Below are positions 17,045 through 25,767 of a DNA stretch of 64,000 nt, in pieces. The notes under the pieces were generated by a model. It did not search any database, was not told where the DNA came from, and saw only the letters and a list, made by a program, of their open reading frames with translations. How positions within the stretch are numbered: position 1 is the first letter of the stretch; every line of letters begins with the position of its first letter. The translations under genes were made by a program, and so were the position numbers. The stretch covers positions 1,116,001 to 1,180,000 of the forward strand of contig JAWKPA010000013.1 of assembly GCA_041390905.1 (NCBI GenBank), written 5' to 3'. This DNA is from JACKCD01 sp041390905 (lineage in GTDB: Bacteria > Chloroflexota > Anaerolineae > Promineifilales > Promineifilaceae).

Positions 17045-17920
17045 ATGAAAATCGCCATCCTCTCCGACATCCACGGCAATCTCCCCGCCCTGCAAACCGT
17101 CGCCGACGACATTGCCCGTTGGCAGCCCGATCAGGTCATTGTCAACGGCGACATCGTGAACCGGGGGCCTTGCTCACTCGACTGCCTAACCTTTGCCCAG
17201 GCACGGGTGCATGACAGCGGCTGGCATCTGCTGCGCGGCAACCACGAAGATTTTGTCCTCGGCTGCGGCGCCCCCGACAGCCCCCGCAGTGGTCCCCACT
17301 ACGACATTATCCAGTTTGCCCACTGGGCGTATGAACAGCTTGGCAGCCATGTCAACAGCCTCGCCGGGCTGCCCGACCGCTGGAGCTGGGAAGCACCCGG
17401 CGGCAGCGAACTGCGCGTCACTCACGCCTCGATGGAAAACAACCGCGATGGCATCTTTGTCCACACCCCCGACAGCCAGCTACGGAAGCAAATCGCCCCG
17501 CCGCCGGCCGTTTTCGTCACCGCCCACACCCACGAAGCCCTCATCCGCCACATTGATAGCACACTGGTCGTCAACATTGGCTCAGTGGGTGCGCCATTTG
17601 ATGAGGACACCCGCGCCAGCTACGGCCGTTTTGTCTGGGATGAGCGGCACGGCTGGCAGGCAGAAATTGTGCGGCTGGTCTATGACCGGGCGCAAACGGA
17701 GCGCGACTACGTGGAGTCGGGCTTTTTAGCCGAAGCAGGGCCGTTGGCGCAGCTGATGCTGGTGGAACAGCGGCGGGCACGGGGGTTAATCTACCGCTGG
17801 CTGACGCGCTACCAGGATTTGGTGCTGGCAAAGGAGATGACGATGGCCGAAAGTGTGCGTCGCGTGCTGCGTGATGAGGATTTACGGCCGTTTATCGGCC
17901 CACCCGGCTGGACAGTGTAA
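17045..17920 (+). CDS. Calcineurin-like metallophosphoesterase (YfcE/MJ0936-type fold)
   Basis: A 291-residue protein starting MKIAILSDIHGNLPAL. The metal-binding blocks appear in order: DxH in SDIHGN, GDIVNRGP, GNHE in LLRGNHEDF, and THTHEALI near residue 165 for the final HxH. The fold hydrolyses phosphomono- or diesters with two metal ions; no substrate can be named. The C-terminal ~80 residues are an extra helical segment beyond the minimal domain. ATG 17045 is the first codon giving the conserved start; an upstream GTG is inside the repeat. Confidence 0.88.
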   Translation: MKIAILSDIHGNLPALQTVADDIARWQPDQVIVNGDIVNRGPCSLDCLTFAQARVHDSGWHLLRGNHEDFVLGCGAPDSPRSGPHYDIIQFAHWAYEQLGSHVNSLAGLPDRWSWEAPGGSELRVTHASMENNRDGIFVHTPDSQLRKQIAPPPAVFVTAHTHEALIRHIDSTLVVNIGSVGAPFDEDTRASYGRFVWDERHGWQAEIVRLVYDRAQTERDYVESGFLAEAGPLAQLMLVEQRRARGLIYRWLTRYQDLVLAKEMTMAESVRRVLRDEDLRPFIGPPGWTV

Positions 17921-17926
17921 CAAAAC

Positions 17927-17996
17927 AGAGATTAGAGATTGGAGATTGGAGATTATGAACCCTCACCAATCTCCAATCTCCAATCCCCAATCTCCC
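17927..17996. repeat. Family A inverted repeat abutting the next start codon
   Basis: The left arm (GAGATTGGAGATTGGAGATT) pairs with the right arm (CAATCTCCAATCTCCAATCC). The following ATG is at 17998, one base after the arm, and no Shine-Dalgarno is present. Confidence 0.75.
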
Positions 17997-17997
17997 T

Positions 17998-18972
17998 ATG
18001 ACCCAACTTTCTATCGCCTTCCAAACCGACAAACCCCTCAACGCCTATGGGCCGCTGGCCGCCCAGGCTGAAGCCTATGGCTTTGATCGCGTGACTGTTT
18101 ATAACGACATGCTCTACCAACCGGCGTGGCTGCCGCTGCTGGAAATGGCGCGGCAAACAGAGCGCATCCGGCTGGGGGTAGCGGCGGTCAACCCGTTTAC
18201 CTGCCACCCAATCAACATTGCCGGGAATGCGGCTCTGCTGGCGGAGGCGGCACCAGGGCGGTTTTATCTGGGGGTGGCGCGGGGGGCGTGGCTGGATTTT
18301 GTGGGGCTGGCGGCGGCGGGGGGCCTAACGGCCGTTTCCGATGCCATCGCCTGTGTGCGCCATTTGCTACGGCAGGATAAACGGCCGTTTGCCAGCCCCC
18401 ACTTCCCCCTCGCCGGAGGCGACACGCTCCGCTGGCCCGTCCTCCAGCCCGACATCCCCATCTTGCTTGGCACCTGGGGGCCAAAGCTGCTGCAAGCCTG
18501 TTTGCCCTACATTAACGAGCTAAAGCTGGGCGGCAGCGCCAACCCCGATGTGGCCGCCTGGTTCAGGCGGCTGCTGGCGCAGCAGGGGCGGGAAGACGTG
18601 GGCATTGTCGTCGGCGCGGTGACGGTGGTGGATGAAGACGGGGCGGCGGCCAAAGCGTTGGCACGGCGCGAGGTGGCGCTCTATTTGCCGGTGGTGGCCG
18701 AGCTTGACCCCACGCTGTCCATTGACCCGGAACGGCTGGCGGGGTTGAAGCAGGCAACGGCCGTTTATGACTTCGACCGCGCCGCCACCTTTGTTTCCGA
18801 CGACCTGTTGGCGCGTTTTGCCTTTGCTGGCACACCCAACGACATCATTGCCCAAACCGAACGCCTCTTCGCCGCCGGGGCCAGCCGTGTAGAGTTTGGC
18901 ACACCACACGGTCTCACCACACAAACAGGGCTAACGCTGCTTGGCACACGTGTTCTATCGGCATTTCGTTAG
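17998..18972 (+). CDS. LLM-class flavin-dependent oxidoreductase (luciferase-like)
   Basis: A 324-residue TIM-barrel protein of the luciferase-like monooxygenase / F420-dependent reductase family: LAAQAEAYGFDRVTVYNDML at the N-terminus, ERIRLGVAAVNPFTCHP, GRFYLGVARGAWLD and PDIPILLGTWGPK. The family uses FMN or F420; which one is not visible. The start is in the repeat and lacks a ribosome-binding site. It has no operon partner; the nearest genes are a phosphoesterase and inositol phosphate synthase. Confidence 0.87.
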   Translation: MTQLSIAFQTDKPLNAYGPLAAQAEAYGFDRVTVYNDMLYQPAWLPLLEMARQTERIRLGVAAVNPFTCHPINIAGNAALLAEAAPGRFYLGVARGAWLDFVGLAAAGGLTAVSDAIACVRHLLRQDKRPFASPHFPLAGGDTLRWPVLQPDIPILLGTWGPKLLQACLPYINELKLGGSANPDVAAWFRRLLAQQGREDVGIVVGAVTVVDEDGAAAKALARREVALYLPVVAELDPTLSIDPERLAGLKQATAVYDFDRAATFVSDDLLARFAFAGTPNDIIAQTERLFAAGASRVEFGTPHGLTTQTGLTLLGTRVLSAFR

Positions 18973-19113
18973 ATTTTTGCCTAACGCCTTATCATCCCAT
19001 AAAACTGCGCTATAGTTCTTTAGACAATTCAGGCAGGGGAAAGCTGGGGCATGTGTAAAACCTGCCCAGACCCACCCATGCCAAAAACACGTTCAAACAA
19101 CAGGAAAAGAGAA

Positions 19114-20241
19114 ATGACACAAGAAAACAAAAAGGTTAGAGTTGCCATTATCGGCGTTGGTAACTGCGCCAACGCCCTCATTCAAGGGGTTCATTATTAC
19201 CGCAACGCCGACGATCATGATGAAGTGCCAGGCCTTATGCACGTCAATTTGGGCGGCTACCACATCAGCGACATCGAATTCACCGCCGCCTTTGACGTGG
19301 TAGAAGGCAAGGTTGGCAAGGATTTGAGCGAGGCGATGTGGGCGCACCCCAATAACACCATCAAATTTGCCGACGTACCCCACATGGGCGTTCACGTCTA
19401 TCGCGGTATGACCCACGACGGCCTGGGGCAGTACGTGAGCCAAGTGGTGAAGAAAGCAGCCGGGCCAACGGCCGATATTGTACGCATTTTGCGCGAAACC
19501 AAAACCGATGTGGTGGTCAACTACCTACCCGTTGGTTCGGAAATGGCAACCAAATGGTATGTGGAGCAGGTGCTGGAAGCGGGCTGCGCCTTTGTCAACG
19601 GCATCCCCGTCTTCATCGCCAGCTCCGAATATTGGGCCGACCGCTTCGCCAAGCGGGGGCTGCCCATCATCGGCGACGACATCAAAAGCCAGGTGGGGGC
19701 CACCATTACCCACCGCGTGCTGACCAATTTGTTCAAGGATCGCGGCGTGCGCGTGGATCGCACCTACCAGCTTAACTTTGGCGGCAACATGGATTTCTAC
19801 AACATGCTGGAGCGCAGCCGGTTGGAATCGAAGAAAATTTCCAAGACCAACGCTGTCACCAGCCAATTGCCCTATGAGCTGGAGGCCAAAAACGTCCACG
19901 TTGGCCCCAGCGACTATGTGCCGTGGCTGGAAGACCGCAAATGGTGCCACATCAAAATGGAGGGCAGCGCCTTTGGCGACGTGCCGCTGCATATTGACCT
20001 AAAGCTGGAAGTGTGGGATTCGCCCAATTCGGCCGGGGTGATCATTGACGCGGTGCGCTGCGCCAAGCTGGCGATGGATCGCGGGCTGTCGGGGGCCATC
20101 ACCGCCCCGTCTTCCTACTTCATGAAGTCGCCGCCCATCCAGTACACCGACGATATGGCGCGGGAGCTGACGGAGCAGTTTATTCGCGGTGAACAAACGG
20201 CCGTTTTGCCCGAAGCTACCACCGAAGCAACGGCTGATTAA
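19114..20241 (+). CDS. ino1: myo-Inositol-1-phosphate synthase
   Basis: A 375-residue NAD-dependent enzyme converting glucose 6-phosphate to inositol 1-phosphate. VRVAIIGVGNCANALIQG binds NAD; VVNYLPVGSEMATKWYVEQ, FVNGIPVFIAS, GDDIKSQVGATITHRVL and LNFGGNMDFYNML are hallmark segments of the prokaryotic form (actinobacterial/archaeal type). KSPPIQYTDDMAREL closes the family alignment. ATG 19114 follows AGGAAAAGAG; an ATG at 19051 would add 21 non-conserved residues. It points to inositol-containing phospholipids or osmolytes. No lipid synthase is adjacent. Confidence 0.95.
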   Translation: MTQENKKVRVAIIGVGNCANALIQGVHYYRNADDHDEVPGLMHVNLGGYHISDIEFTAAFDVVEGKVGKDLSEAMWAHPNNTIKFADVPHMGVHVYRGMTHDGLGQYVSQVVKKAAGPTADIVRILRETKTDVVVNYLPVGSEMATKWYVEQVLEAGCAFVNGIPVFIASSEYWADRFAKRGLPIIGDDIKSQVGATITHRVLTNLFKDRGVRVDRTYQLNFGGNMDFYNMLERSRLESKKISKTNAVTSQLPYELEAKNVHVGPSDYVPWLEDRKWCHIKMEGSAFGDVPLHIDLKLEVWDSPNSAGVIIDAVRCAKLAMDRGLSGAITAPSSYFMKSPPIQYTDDMARELTEQFIRGEQTAVLPEATTEATAD

Positions 20242-20247
20242 AGAAGA

Positions 20248-20334
20248 ATGGGACGCAGATCAAACTGATGAACCTGATTTACCTGATTTTTAAAATCAGG
20301 CAAATCAGATAAATCAGATAAATCTGCGTCCCAT
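20248..20334. repeat. Family B inverted repeat (GGGACGCAGAT type)
   Basis: ATGGGACGCAGAT at the left and ATCTGCGTCCCAT at the right bracket tandem CCTGATTT-like and complementary AAATCAG-like units. The next start codon is 10 bases downstream in a run of C. Confidence 0.75.
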
Positions 20335-20343
20335 TTCCCCCCC

Positions 20344-20691
20344 ATGAGCAGCGACCAGTTTGAGTTGTATGATTTGACGATTGTGGTGGAGGCGATAAAC
20401 GGCCGTTGTACCTGCAACATGGCCGTCGGCGACCGCTTCTACCTGAAAGGGGGCAAACTGTCGCTGCCCAACGACAGCGACTTTTGCCTCTACGCCCTGC
20501 AAGCCGCCATTCCCCTGCTGCCCGCCAAACAGCGCCACAACCACCCCGCCGACTGGATGGAAACCGATGCCCGCGTCATCTGCCCCGACCCCGCCTGCCA
20601 GCTCATCATGCGAATTGACCGCACCGCCAGCCGCACCCTGCGCCATGATGATGTAAGTCCCATTCCTTGGGAAAAGCCAAGTAATCAGTAA
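20344..20691 (+). CDS. TIGR04076 family protein
   Basis: A 115-residue protein resembling TIGR04076: LTIVVEAINGRCTCNMAVGD near the N-terminus, then FCLYALQAAIPLLPAKQR and RVICPDPACQLIMRI. Cysteines at CTC, C and CPDPAC suggest metal or redox chemistry, but no function is established. The start lacks a Shine-Dalgarno because the family B repeat ends just before it. The MBL hydrolase follows after 37 bases, so the two may be cotranscribed. Confidence 0.75.
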   Translation: MSSDQFELYDLTIVVEAINGRCTCNMAVGDRFYLKGGKLSLPNDSDFCLYALQAAIPLLPAKQRHNHPADWMETDARVICPDPACQLIMRIDRTASRTLRHDDVSPIPWEKPSNQ

Positions 20692-20728
20692 ACGGTTGTC
20701 AGTAATCAGTTTGCTGCCAGAAGCATCC

Positions 20729-21742
20729 ATGCAAGAATTGACCCAAATCACCGACGACATTTTCCAAATTCAACTGCCGTTGCCCTACGCGCTGCGGATT
20801 GTCAACTGCTATCTGCTGCGCGGGCGCAACGGCTGGACCGTTGTAGACACCGGCCTCAACACCAGCAAATCCCGCCCCGTCTGGCATCAGGCCTTTGCCG
20901 AACTGGGCATCAGCCCCGGCGACATTGAGCAAATTGTGCTGACCCACACCCACCCCGACCATTACGGCATGGCTGGCTGGCTGCAGCAGTTGGCCGTCGC
21001 CGAAGGTTCCACGCCGCCCCCCGTCAAAACATCCCCCCGCGAAGCCGAAATGGCGGCAGAGATCTGGTCAGCCACTGACGATGCCTGGCTGATGGATTCG
21101 GCCGTTCACTGGCGGCAATGTGGTCTCAGTGAAGCAGAAAATGAGGCCGTGGTGGAAGCCACCAAACAGACCCGCGCCGGAACCTTCCCCCACCCTCCCC
21201 ACCTCGAACAGATCGAACCGGGCAGCGAACTGCTGCTGGGCGACCGCCGCTGCCGCGCCATCCACATGCCCGGCCACAGCGACGGCCAGCTTGTCTTTTA
21301 CGACGAAGCTGACCAACTGCTGCTCTGCGGCGACCACATCCTGATGAAAATTACCCCCAACGTCAGCCTGTGGCCGAATGGAGAGCCGAATCCGCTAGGG
21401 CGATATATCAATTCGTTTGCTGAGTTGGAGAGGCTGGATGTGCGGCTGGGGCTGCCGGGGCATCGGGGGTTGATTACAGATTTGCCTGGTCGGCTGGCTG
21501 AATTGCGCCATCATCATGAACAGCGGCTGGGGGAGACATTAACGGCCGTTTCCCTCGCCAGCAACGGTTCCCCATCCGCCACCGTCTACGACATCGCCCT
21601 TAAGCTCTTCAAATTCCAAAACTTCACCATCCACGAAGTCCGCTTTGCCGTGGCCGAAACGCTGGCCCATCTCGACTTCCTGGCAGGGCGTGGCAAGCTC
21701 CGCTTTTTCGACGGTGACGTTTGGCACTATGGGCTGATTTAG
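20729..21742 (+). CDS. MBL-fold metallo-hydrolase
   Basis: A 337-residue metallo-beta-lactamase-fold protein. The metal motif THTHPDHYG (HxHxDH) is near residue 75, HMPGHSDGQLVFY gives the next histidine, and CGDHILMKI the bridging aspartate. The C-terminal ~90 residues form a helical region with FKFQNFTIHEVRFAVAETLAHLDFL, as in MBL proteins with a winged-helix-like tail. ATG 20729 is preferred over an upstream TTG. Typical activities are thioester, lactone or beta-lactam hydrolysis; none can be chosen. Confidence 0.88.
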   Translation: MQELTQITDDIFQIQLPLPYALRIVNCYLLRGRNGWTVVDTGLNTSKSRPVWHQAFAELGISPGDIEQIVLTHTHPDHYGMAGWLQQLAVAEGSTPPPVKTSPREAEMAAEIWSATDDAWLMDSAVHWRQCGLSEAENEAVVEATKQTRAGTFPHPPHLEQIEPGSELLLGDRRCRAIHMPGHSDGQLVFYDEADQLLLCGDHILMKITPNVSLWPNGEPNPLGRYINSFAELERLDVRLGLPGHRGLITDLPGRLAELRHHHEQRLGETLTAVSLASNGSPSATVYDIALKLFKFQNFTIHEVRFAVAETLAHLDFLAGRGKLRFFDGDVWHYGLI

Positions 21743-21774
21743 CCAGCGTGTAGTGCGCAGCAAATTACAAAGCT

Positions 21775-21846
21775 TTAGACAGGATTAACAGGATTTTTCA
21801 GGATTAGGTATGAGAATCCTGTGAAATTCCGTTCATCCTGTCTAAG
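21775..21846. repeat. Family C inverted repeat (GACAGGATTAACAGGATTT type)
   Basis: TTAGACAGGATTAACAGGAT (21776) pairs with the right arm ending in ATCCTGTCTAA; both arms contain several ACAGGATT-like units. It lies between convergent genes. Confidence 0.75.
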
Positions 21847-21873
21847 TTTCTTGCTCGCCTCACTCGTAAGGCA

Positions 21874-23184
21874 TTACACAACATCCGGCAGGTCTGTTTC
21901 AACCTGACGAACGGCCGTAAATAAATACCCACTCAAGCTCATCAACGTGCCGCAAACGGCCGTTCCCAAAAACATTAACCCAATGCCCGCCCCCGGCCCC
22001 GTGCCAACCAGCCAGCCAAAGGTGGGGGCTAAACGGCCGTTAACCGCCATCGCCGGTTCAAACACCCAATCCGCCAGCGGCCCCGCCACCAAATACCCCA
22101 GCGGCATCGTCGCCGTTTGTAACATTGCCTGCACCGAAAACACCCGCCCCTGAATTGCCAGCGGCACCTTCGCCTGCCAAATCGCCCGATTGCCGCCCAT
22201 GATAAACGGCACAAAAAACGCCCCAATCACCCAAGCCGTTGTGGTGCGTCCGGTGGCAAAGAGCAGATCGCCCGCCCAAAAAGAAACGGCCGTTGCCACC
22301 AACACCATATGGATTTTGCGCTGCGGCCCGCCCCAAACGCTGAGTACAATGCCGCCAACCACGCCGCCTAGCCCCAGTGCCGCTTCCACCAGTGCCAGGG
22401 CATGCTCGTCACTGCCCGTTCGCGCCAGCACCAGCGCCGGCAAGACGGCAAAGTAGGTCAGCGCGGCAAAAAAGTTGATGCCGACAAAGATGAGCAGCAG
22501 ACCCAGCAGCCCGCGTCGTCTGACGATGTAGTCAAAGCCCAGGCGAACATCCTGCCAAATCGAAGGTGCTGGCGATTCGGCAAGCTCACCCACCAAACCT
22601 GTTGCGGCAGTTGCAGACCCATCACCTGGTTTGGGAATCCGCACCCACCACAGCGTCACCATCGCTACCAAAAAGGTCGCTACATCCAGCAGCATCACCC
22701 CTTCGATGTGGATAAACGCCAGCAAAGCCCCGGCCAGCACAGGCCCGGCAATTTGTGACCCCGACTCCGCGATGGAACGCATACCGCTGACACGCGCATA
22801 TTGGTTTTTTTGCACCAACATGCTGGTGGCAGCCACATAGGCCGGTAGCTGAAATGCTTCAAATGCCCCGGCTAACGCCTGTGCCACAAACAGATGCCAA
22901 ATGTGCAGTTGGCCGCTGGCAAACAGCAGCAGCATGGCAATGGTCATGATCCCGGCTCCCAAATCGGCCAGCAGCATCACCCAACGCCGATCCAGTCTGT
23001 CTACCCACGCCCCGGCCAGGGGGCTAACGACGACGTAAGGGCCAAAGGAGAAAAAGCCGAGCAAGGCCACGGTGGTGGCACTGCCGGTTTGGTCATATGC
23101 CCAGATGAGCAGGGCAAAGCGGGTCATGGCGGTGCCGATAAGCGACACCAGTTGTCCGAACCAGATTATGGTGAAGGTTTTCAT
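21874..23184 (-). CDS. MFS transporter (EntS/MefA-like)
   Basis: A 436-residue membrane protein with about twelve helices. FTIIWFGQLVSLIGTAMTRF starts helix 1, and the loop 2-3 motif appears as PLAGAWVDRLDRRWVM. VSGMRSIAESGSQIAGPVLAGALLAF and the general layout resemble the MFS_3 group, which includes enterobactin exporter EntS and macrolide efflux MefA. An efflux role for a small hydrophobic compound is likely; the substrate is unknown. It stands alone. Confidence 0.85.
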   Translation of the reverse strand: MKTFTIIWFGQLVSLIGTAMTRFALLIWAYDQTGSATTVALLGFFSFGPYVVVSPLAGAWVDRLDRRWVMLLADLGAGIMTIAMLLLFASGQLHIWHLFVAQALAGAFEAFQLPAYVAATSMLVQKNQYARVSGMRSIAESGSQIAGPVLAGALLAFIHIEGVMLLDVATFLVAMVTLWWVRIPKPGDGSATAATGLVGELAESPAPSIWQDVRLGFDYIVRRRGLLGLLLIFVGINFFAALTYFAVLPALVLARTGSDEHALALVEAALGLGGVVGGIVLSVWGGPQRKIHMVLVATAVSFWAGDLLFATGRTTTAWVIGAFFVPFIMGGNRAIWQAKVPLAIQGRVFSVQAMLQTATMPLGYLVAGPLADWVFEPAMAVNGRLAPTFGWLVGTGPGAGIGLMFLGTAVCGTLMSLSGYLFTAVRQVETDLPDVV

Positions 23185-23227
23185 CTATTTGGGGTTGGAG
23201 ACACGAAAAACGGCCGTTTGTAGCCAC

Positions 23228-23261
23228 AAAAAAAGCCACGAACAGCGGCGTGCTCGTGGCT
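23228..23261 (-). terminator. Intrinsic terminator on the minus strand
   Basis: On the minus strand AGCCACGAGCA and TGTTCGTGGCT form a stem with a single mismatch around GCCGCT, followed by seven T. It could end read-through from the ZIP gene before the MFS gene. The gap 23185-23536 otherwise holds only the repeat at 23431. Confidence 0.75.
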
Positions 23262-23430
23262 CGTGGTTTAACAGCAATCAGTTAGTTAACATAAAATTCA
23301 GCCAGCAGACACACCTCGCTCAGGAACGGCCGTTTTATGCATCTGCACAAACATCAGCGTCCAAAAAGTGTGCCATGTAGGCTGAAGCAACATCATCATT
23401 GCCAAATTCTAGCAGCTTGTGAGAAAAAGA

Positions 23431-23517
23431 AAATGGCATCGCAAACACGGATTTATACGGATTTTTGGTTTGATCCGCGAAAATCCGATCTGATCCGCGT
23501 CATCCGCGATGCCATTC
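23431..23517. repeat. Inverted repeat (ATGGCATCGC / GCGATGCCAT)
   Basis: AATGGCATCGC at the left and GCGATGCCATT at the right bracket ACGGATTT-like and AAATCCG-like units that also pair. It sits just downstream of the ZIP gene stop. Confidence 0.7.
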
Positions 23518-23536
23518 TTACGTCTCTAGCAGGTGA

Positions 23537-24268
23537 CTAGGCCATCCAAAGCTGGAACAAAACCATTGCCAGCGTTGCCACACCCATCGTACTAAAAACC
23601 GACAGATTGGGCGCATCCTCACGGGCTTCCGGCAGCAGCTCGGCAAACACCATCCAAATCATGGCTCCAGCGGCCAGGCCAAGACCAACAGGCAGGAAGG
23701 GGGCAAAAACCAGGACAAAGAGGAACGCTGGCACCGCCATCAGCGGCTGGGGCAAGCTGGAAAAGATGCTCCATCCCGCCGCCTGCCACACCGATTTGCC
23801 ACGTGGAATCAGCACCAGGCTAATTGCCAGCCCTTCGGGGATGTTGTGAATGGCGATAGCCGTGGTGATCAGATTGCCAAACGTCTGCCCATCACCATAG
23901 GAGACACCCACACCAATCCCCTCGGCAAAGGAGTGGACGGTCATGACGCCGACGATGAGCAGCATCTTGACGGCATTGATTTTGTCCAACGAGGCCACAT
24001 CCAGCCCCTCTTGCCCTTCAAAGAGCCGCCGCGCCACCACAACCAGCACTAGGCCAATTGCCATCCCCAATACCAGCCGCCAGAAGCCATAGCCAATCCC
24101 TTCTACGATTAGCCCCAGGCTGGCACCCAGCATTAGCCCGGCAGCACCAGCATTGGCTATGCCCAGCCACTTTTTGCTGATATGGGTAAAATACAAAAAC
24201 GGCAGCGCCCCTAACCCAGTCGCTAAAGCCGTGATCATCGCCGCGATAAATACATTCCAAACAGTCAT
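23537..24268 (-). CDS. ZIP-family divalent metal transporter
   Basis: A 243-residue membrane protein with about eight helices. The metal-transport signatures HSFAEGIGVG (helix 4) and HNIPEGLAISLVL (helix 5) are complete. FAELLPEARED near the end also matches ZIP proteins. The family imports zinc, iron or related ions; in bacteria the closest named member is ZupT. ATG 24268 is used because the codons before it encode a non-conserved lead. No metal-responsive regulator is adjacent. Confidence 0.9.
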   Translation of the reverse strand: MTVWNVFIAAMITALATGLGALPFLYFTHISKKWLGIANAGAAGLMLGASLGLIVEGIGYGFWRLVLGMAIGLVLVVVARRLFEGQEGLDVASLDKINAVKMLLIVGVMTVHSFAEGIGVGVSYGDGQTFGNLITTAIAIHNIPEGLAISLVLIPRGKSVWQAAGWSIFSSLPQPLMAVPAFLFVLVFAPFLPVGLGLAAGAMIWMVFAELLPEAREDAPNLSVFSTMGVATLAMVLFQLWMA

Positions 24269-24440
24269 TTTCGTGTTCGTTTGCCCACAAATTGCAGACA
24301 AATTTGCTGTGCTGCAACCTGCTCGTTGATTCTTGTCAGATGGTTAAATAAATTTTTAACCACAGTTAAATTATAAACGATCACCCTGTAAAAAGCAACC
24401 ATACTCATCAAAATCCTAAGGCTACAGGAGTTCTGTTTTC

Positions 24441-24520
24441 TTGTTTGCAGGTCGCAAGTGGTAAGTTGCAAGTCTCGTCGGCAAACAAGACTTGCGACTT
24501 GTTACCTGCCACTTGCGACC
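24441..24520. repeat. Family D inverted repeat (GCAAGTGGTAAGTTGCAAGTC type)
   Basis: Left arm TTGTTTGCAGGTCGCAAGTG continues to AAGTCTCGT and pairs with the right arm from 24484 (AACAAGACTTGCGACTTGTT, then CACTTGCGACC). The divergent gap 24269-24598 (330 bases) contains this repeat, an AT-rich segment at 24330-24420 that probably holds the ZIP promoter, and no gene. Confidence 0.75.
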
Positions 24521-24598
24521 GACAAATAGTATAGCCGTTGACGGCACAGCATATAGACACAAGTTGCCAAATCAGCAAACACAGACTACGATCCTGGC

Positions 24599-25687
24599 AT
24601 GACTCGAACGCTTACCCCTTCCGATATTGCCTTTATTCAGGCCATGCCCAAGGCTGAAATTCATATTCACCTTGAAGGAGCCATTCAGCCGGAAACGGTG
24701 CTGCAACTGGCAGAAAAAAACAGCATGATGGATCGGCTGCCAAGCGACCAGCTTGACGCGCTGCGCGACTGGTTCACCTTTACCGACTTCCCTCATTTTG
24801 CCCAAGTCTATCTGGTTATCTCTGACCTTATCCGTTCAGCCGATGATTTTGCCCTGATTGCCTATGCGTGTGGGGCCGACATGGCGGCGCAAAATATTCG
24901 CTACCGTGAGGTGACGGTCACGCCGTTTACCCACACCGACTTTCAAGAGAAGCGGATGCCGATTGAGGAGATTTTGGTGGGGCTGGAAAACGGCCGTTTA
25001 CGCGCCCGCGACGAATTTGGTGTCGAAATGCGCTGGGTCTTCGACTGCCCCCGCAACTTCAGCTTCCGCGATGCCAATGGCAACCCCAACAGCCGCTACA
25101 ACCCTGTTCCTGCAGAAAAAACATTGCAATACGCCCTGCAAGGGCGCGACTTTGGTGTGGTTGGTTTTGGGCTGGGCGGCTACGAAGTGGGGGCACCGCC
25201 AGAACCATTTTCCCACGCCTTTGCCGCCGCCAAAGAGGCCGGGCTGCTCAGTGTCCCCCATGCCGGGGAGACGATGGGAGCGGGCAGCGTTTGGGGGGCA
25301 GTCAATGCCCTACAAGCCGACCGCATCGGCCACGGCGTTCGCGCCATTGAAGATCCCAACCTGCTGGCACTGCTGCGCGACCGACAAATTCCGCTGGAAA
25401 TCAACCCAACCAGCAATGAAAAACTCAGCGTGTACCCCGACATCAGCCAGCACCCATTCCGCCAGCTTGATGAGTTGGGGCTGTTTGTCACCGTCAATAG
25501 TGACGACCCGCCGCTGTTCAACACCTCACTTTGTCAGGAGTATGAGTTGTTGGTTTATCAATTTGGCTACACGCAAAATGAGCTGGTTCGCATTGCCCGC
25601 AACGCCTACACAGTGGCGGGAGTGGATGCCGAAACCAAAGCGCGGCTGCTGCAATCGTTTGACGTGTGGGTGTCGCAGGTTTTTTAG
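24599..25687 (+). CDS. add: Adenosine deaminase family protein
   Basis: A 362-residue TIM-barrel amidohydrolase. HIHLEGAI near residue 22 gives the first zinc ligands, VPHAGETMG near 220 the next His and the catalytic Glu, RIGHGVRA near 245 the conserved His, and TVNSDDPPLF near 300 the zinc Asp pair. The family hydrolyses adenosine or other aminopurines; relatives act on adenine or aminofutalosine, so substrate is probable rather than certain. FDCPRNF and the Asn-rich loop after it are a little unusual. The next gene starts 81 bases downstream. Confidence 0.88.
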   Translation: MTRTLTPSDIAFIQAMPKAEIHIHLEGAIQPETVLQLAEKNSMMDRLPSDQLDALRDWFTFTDFPHFAQVYLVISDLIRSADDFALIAYACGADMAAQNIRYREVTVTPFTHTDFQEKRMPIEEILVGLENGRLRARDEFGVEMRWVFDCPRNFSFRDANGNPNSRYNPVPAEKTLQYALQGRDFGVVGFGLGGYEVGAPPEPFSHAFAAAKEAGLLSVPHAGETMGAGSVWGAVNALQADRIGHGVRAIEDPNLLALLRDRQIPLEINPTSNEKLSVYPDISQHPFRQLDELGLFVTVNSDDPPLFNTSLCQEYELLVYQFGYTQNELVRIARNAYTVAGVDAETKARLLQSFDVWVSQVF

Positions 25688-25767
25688 GTCATATCGTCAT
25701 CACCAGCACAAATATTGAACCTGAAACAAATCCAGTCATTCAACTGTTTCAGAAAAAGGTGCCTATC

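Noticed and set aside
24529..24598. Possible riboswitch or sRNA in the ZIP-adenosine deaminase gap
   Set aside because: Only a family D hairpin and AT-rich DNA are present; no conserved aptamer blocks were found.
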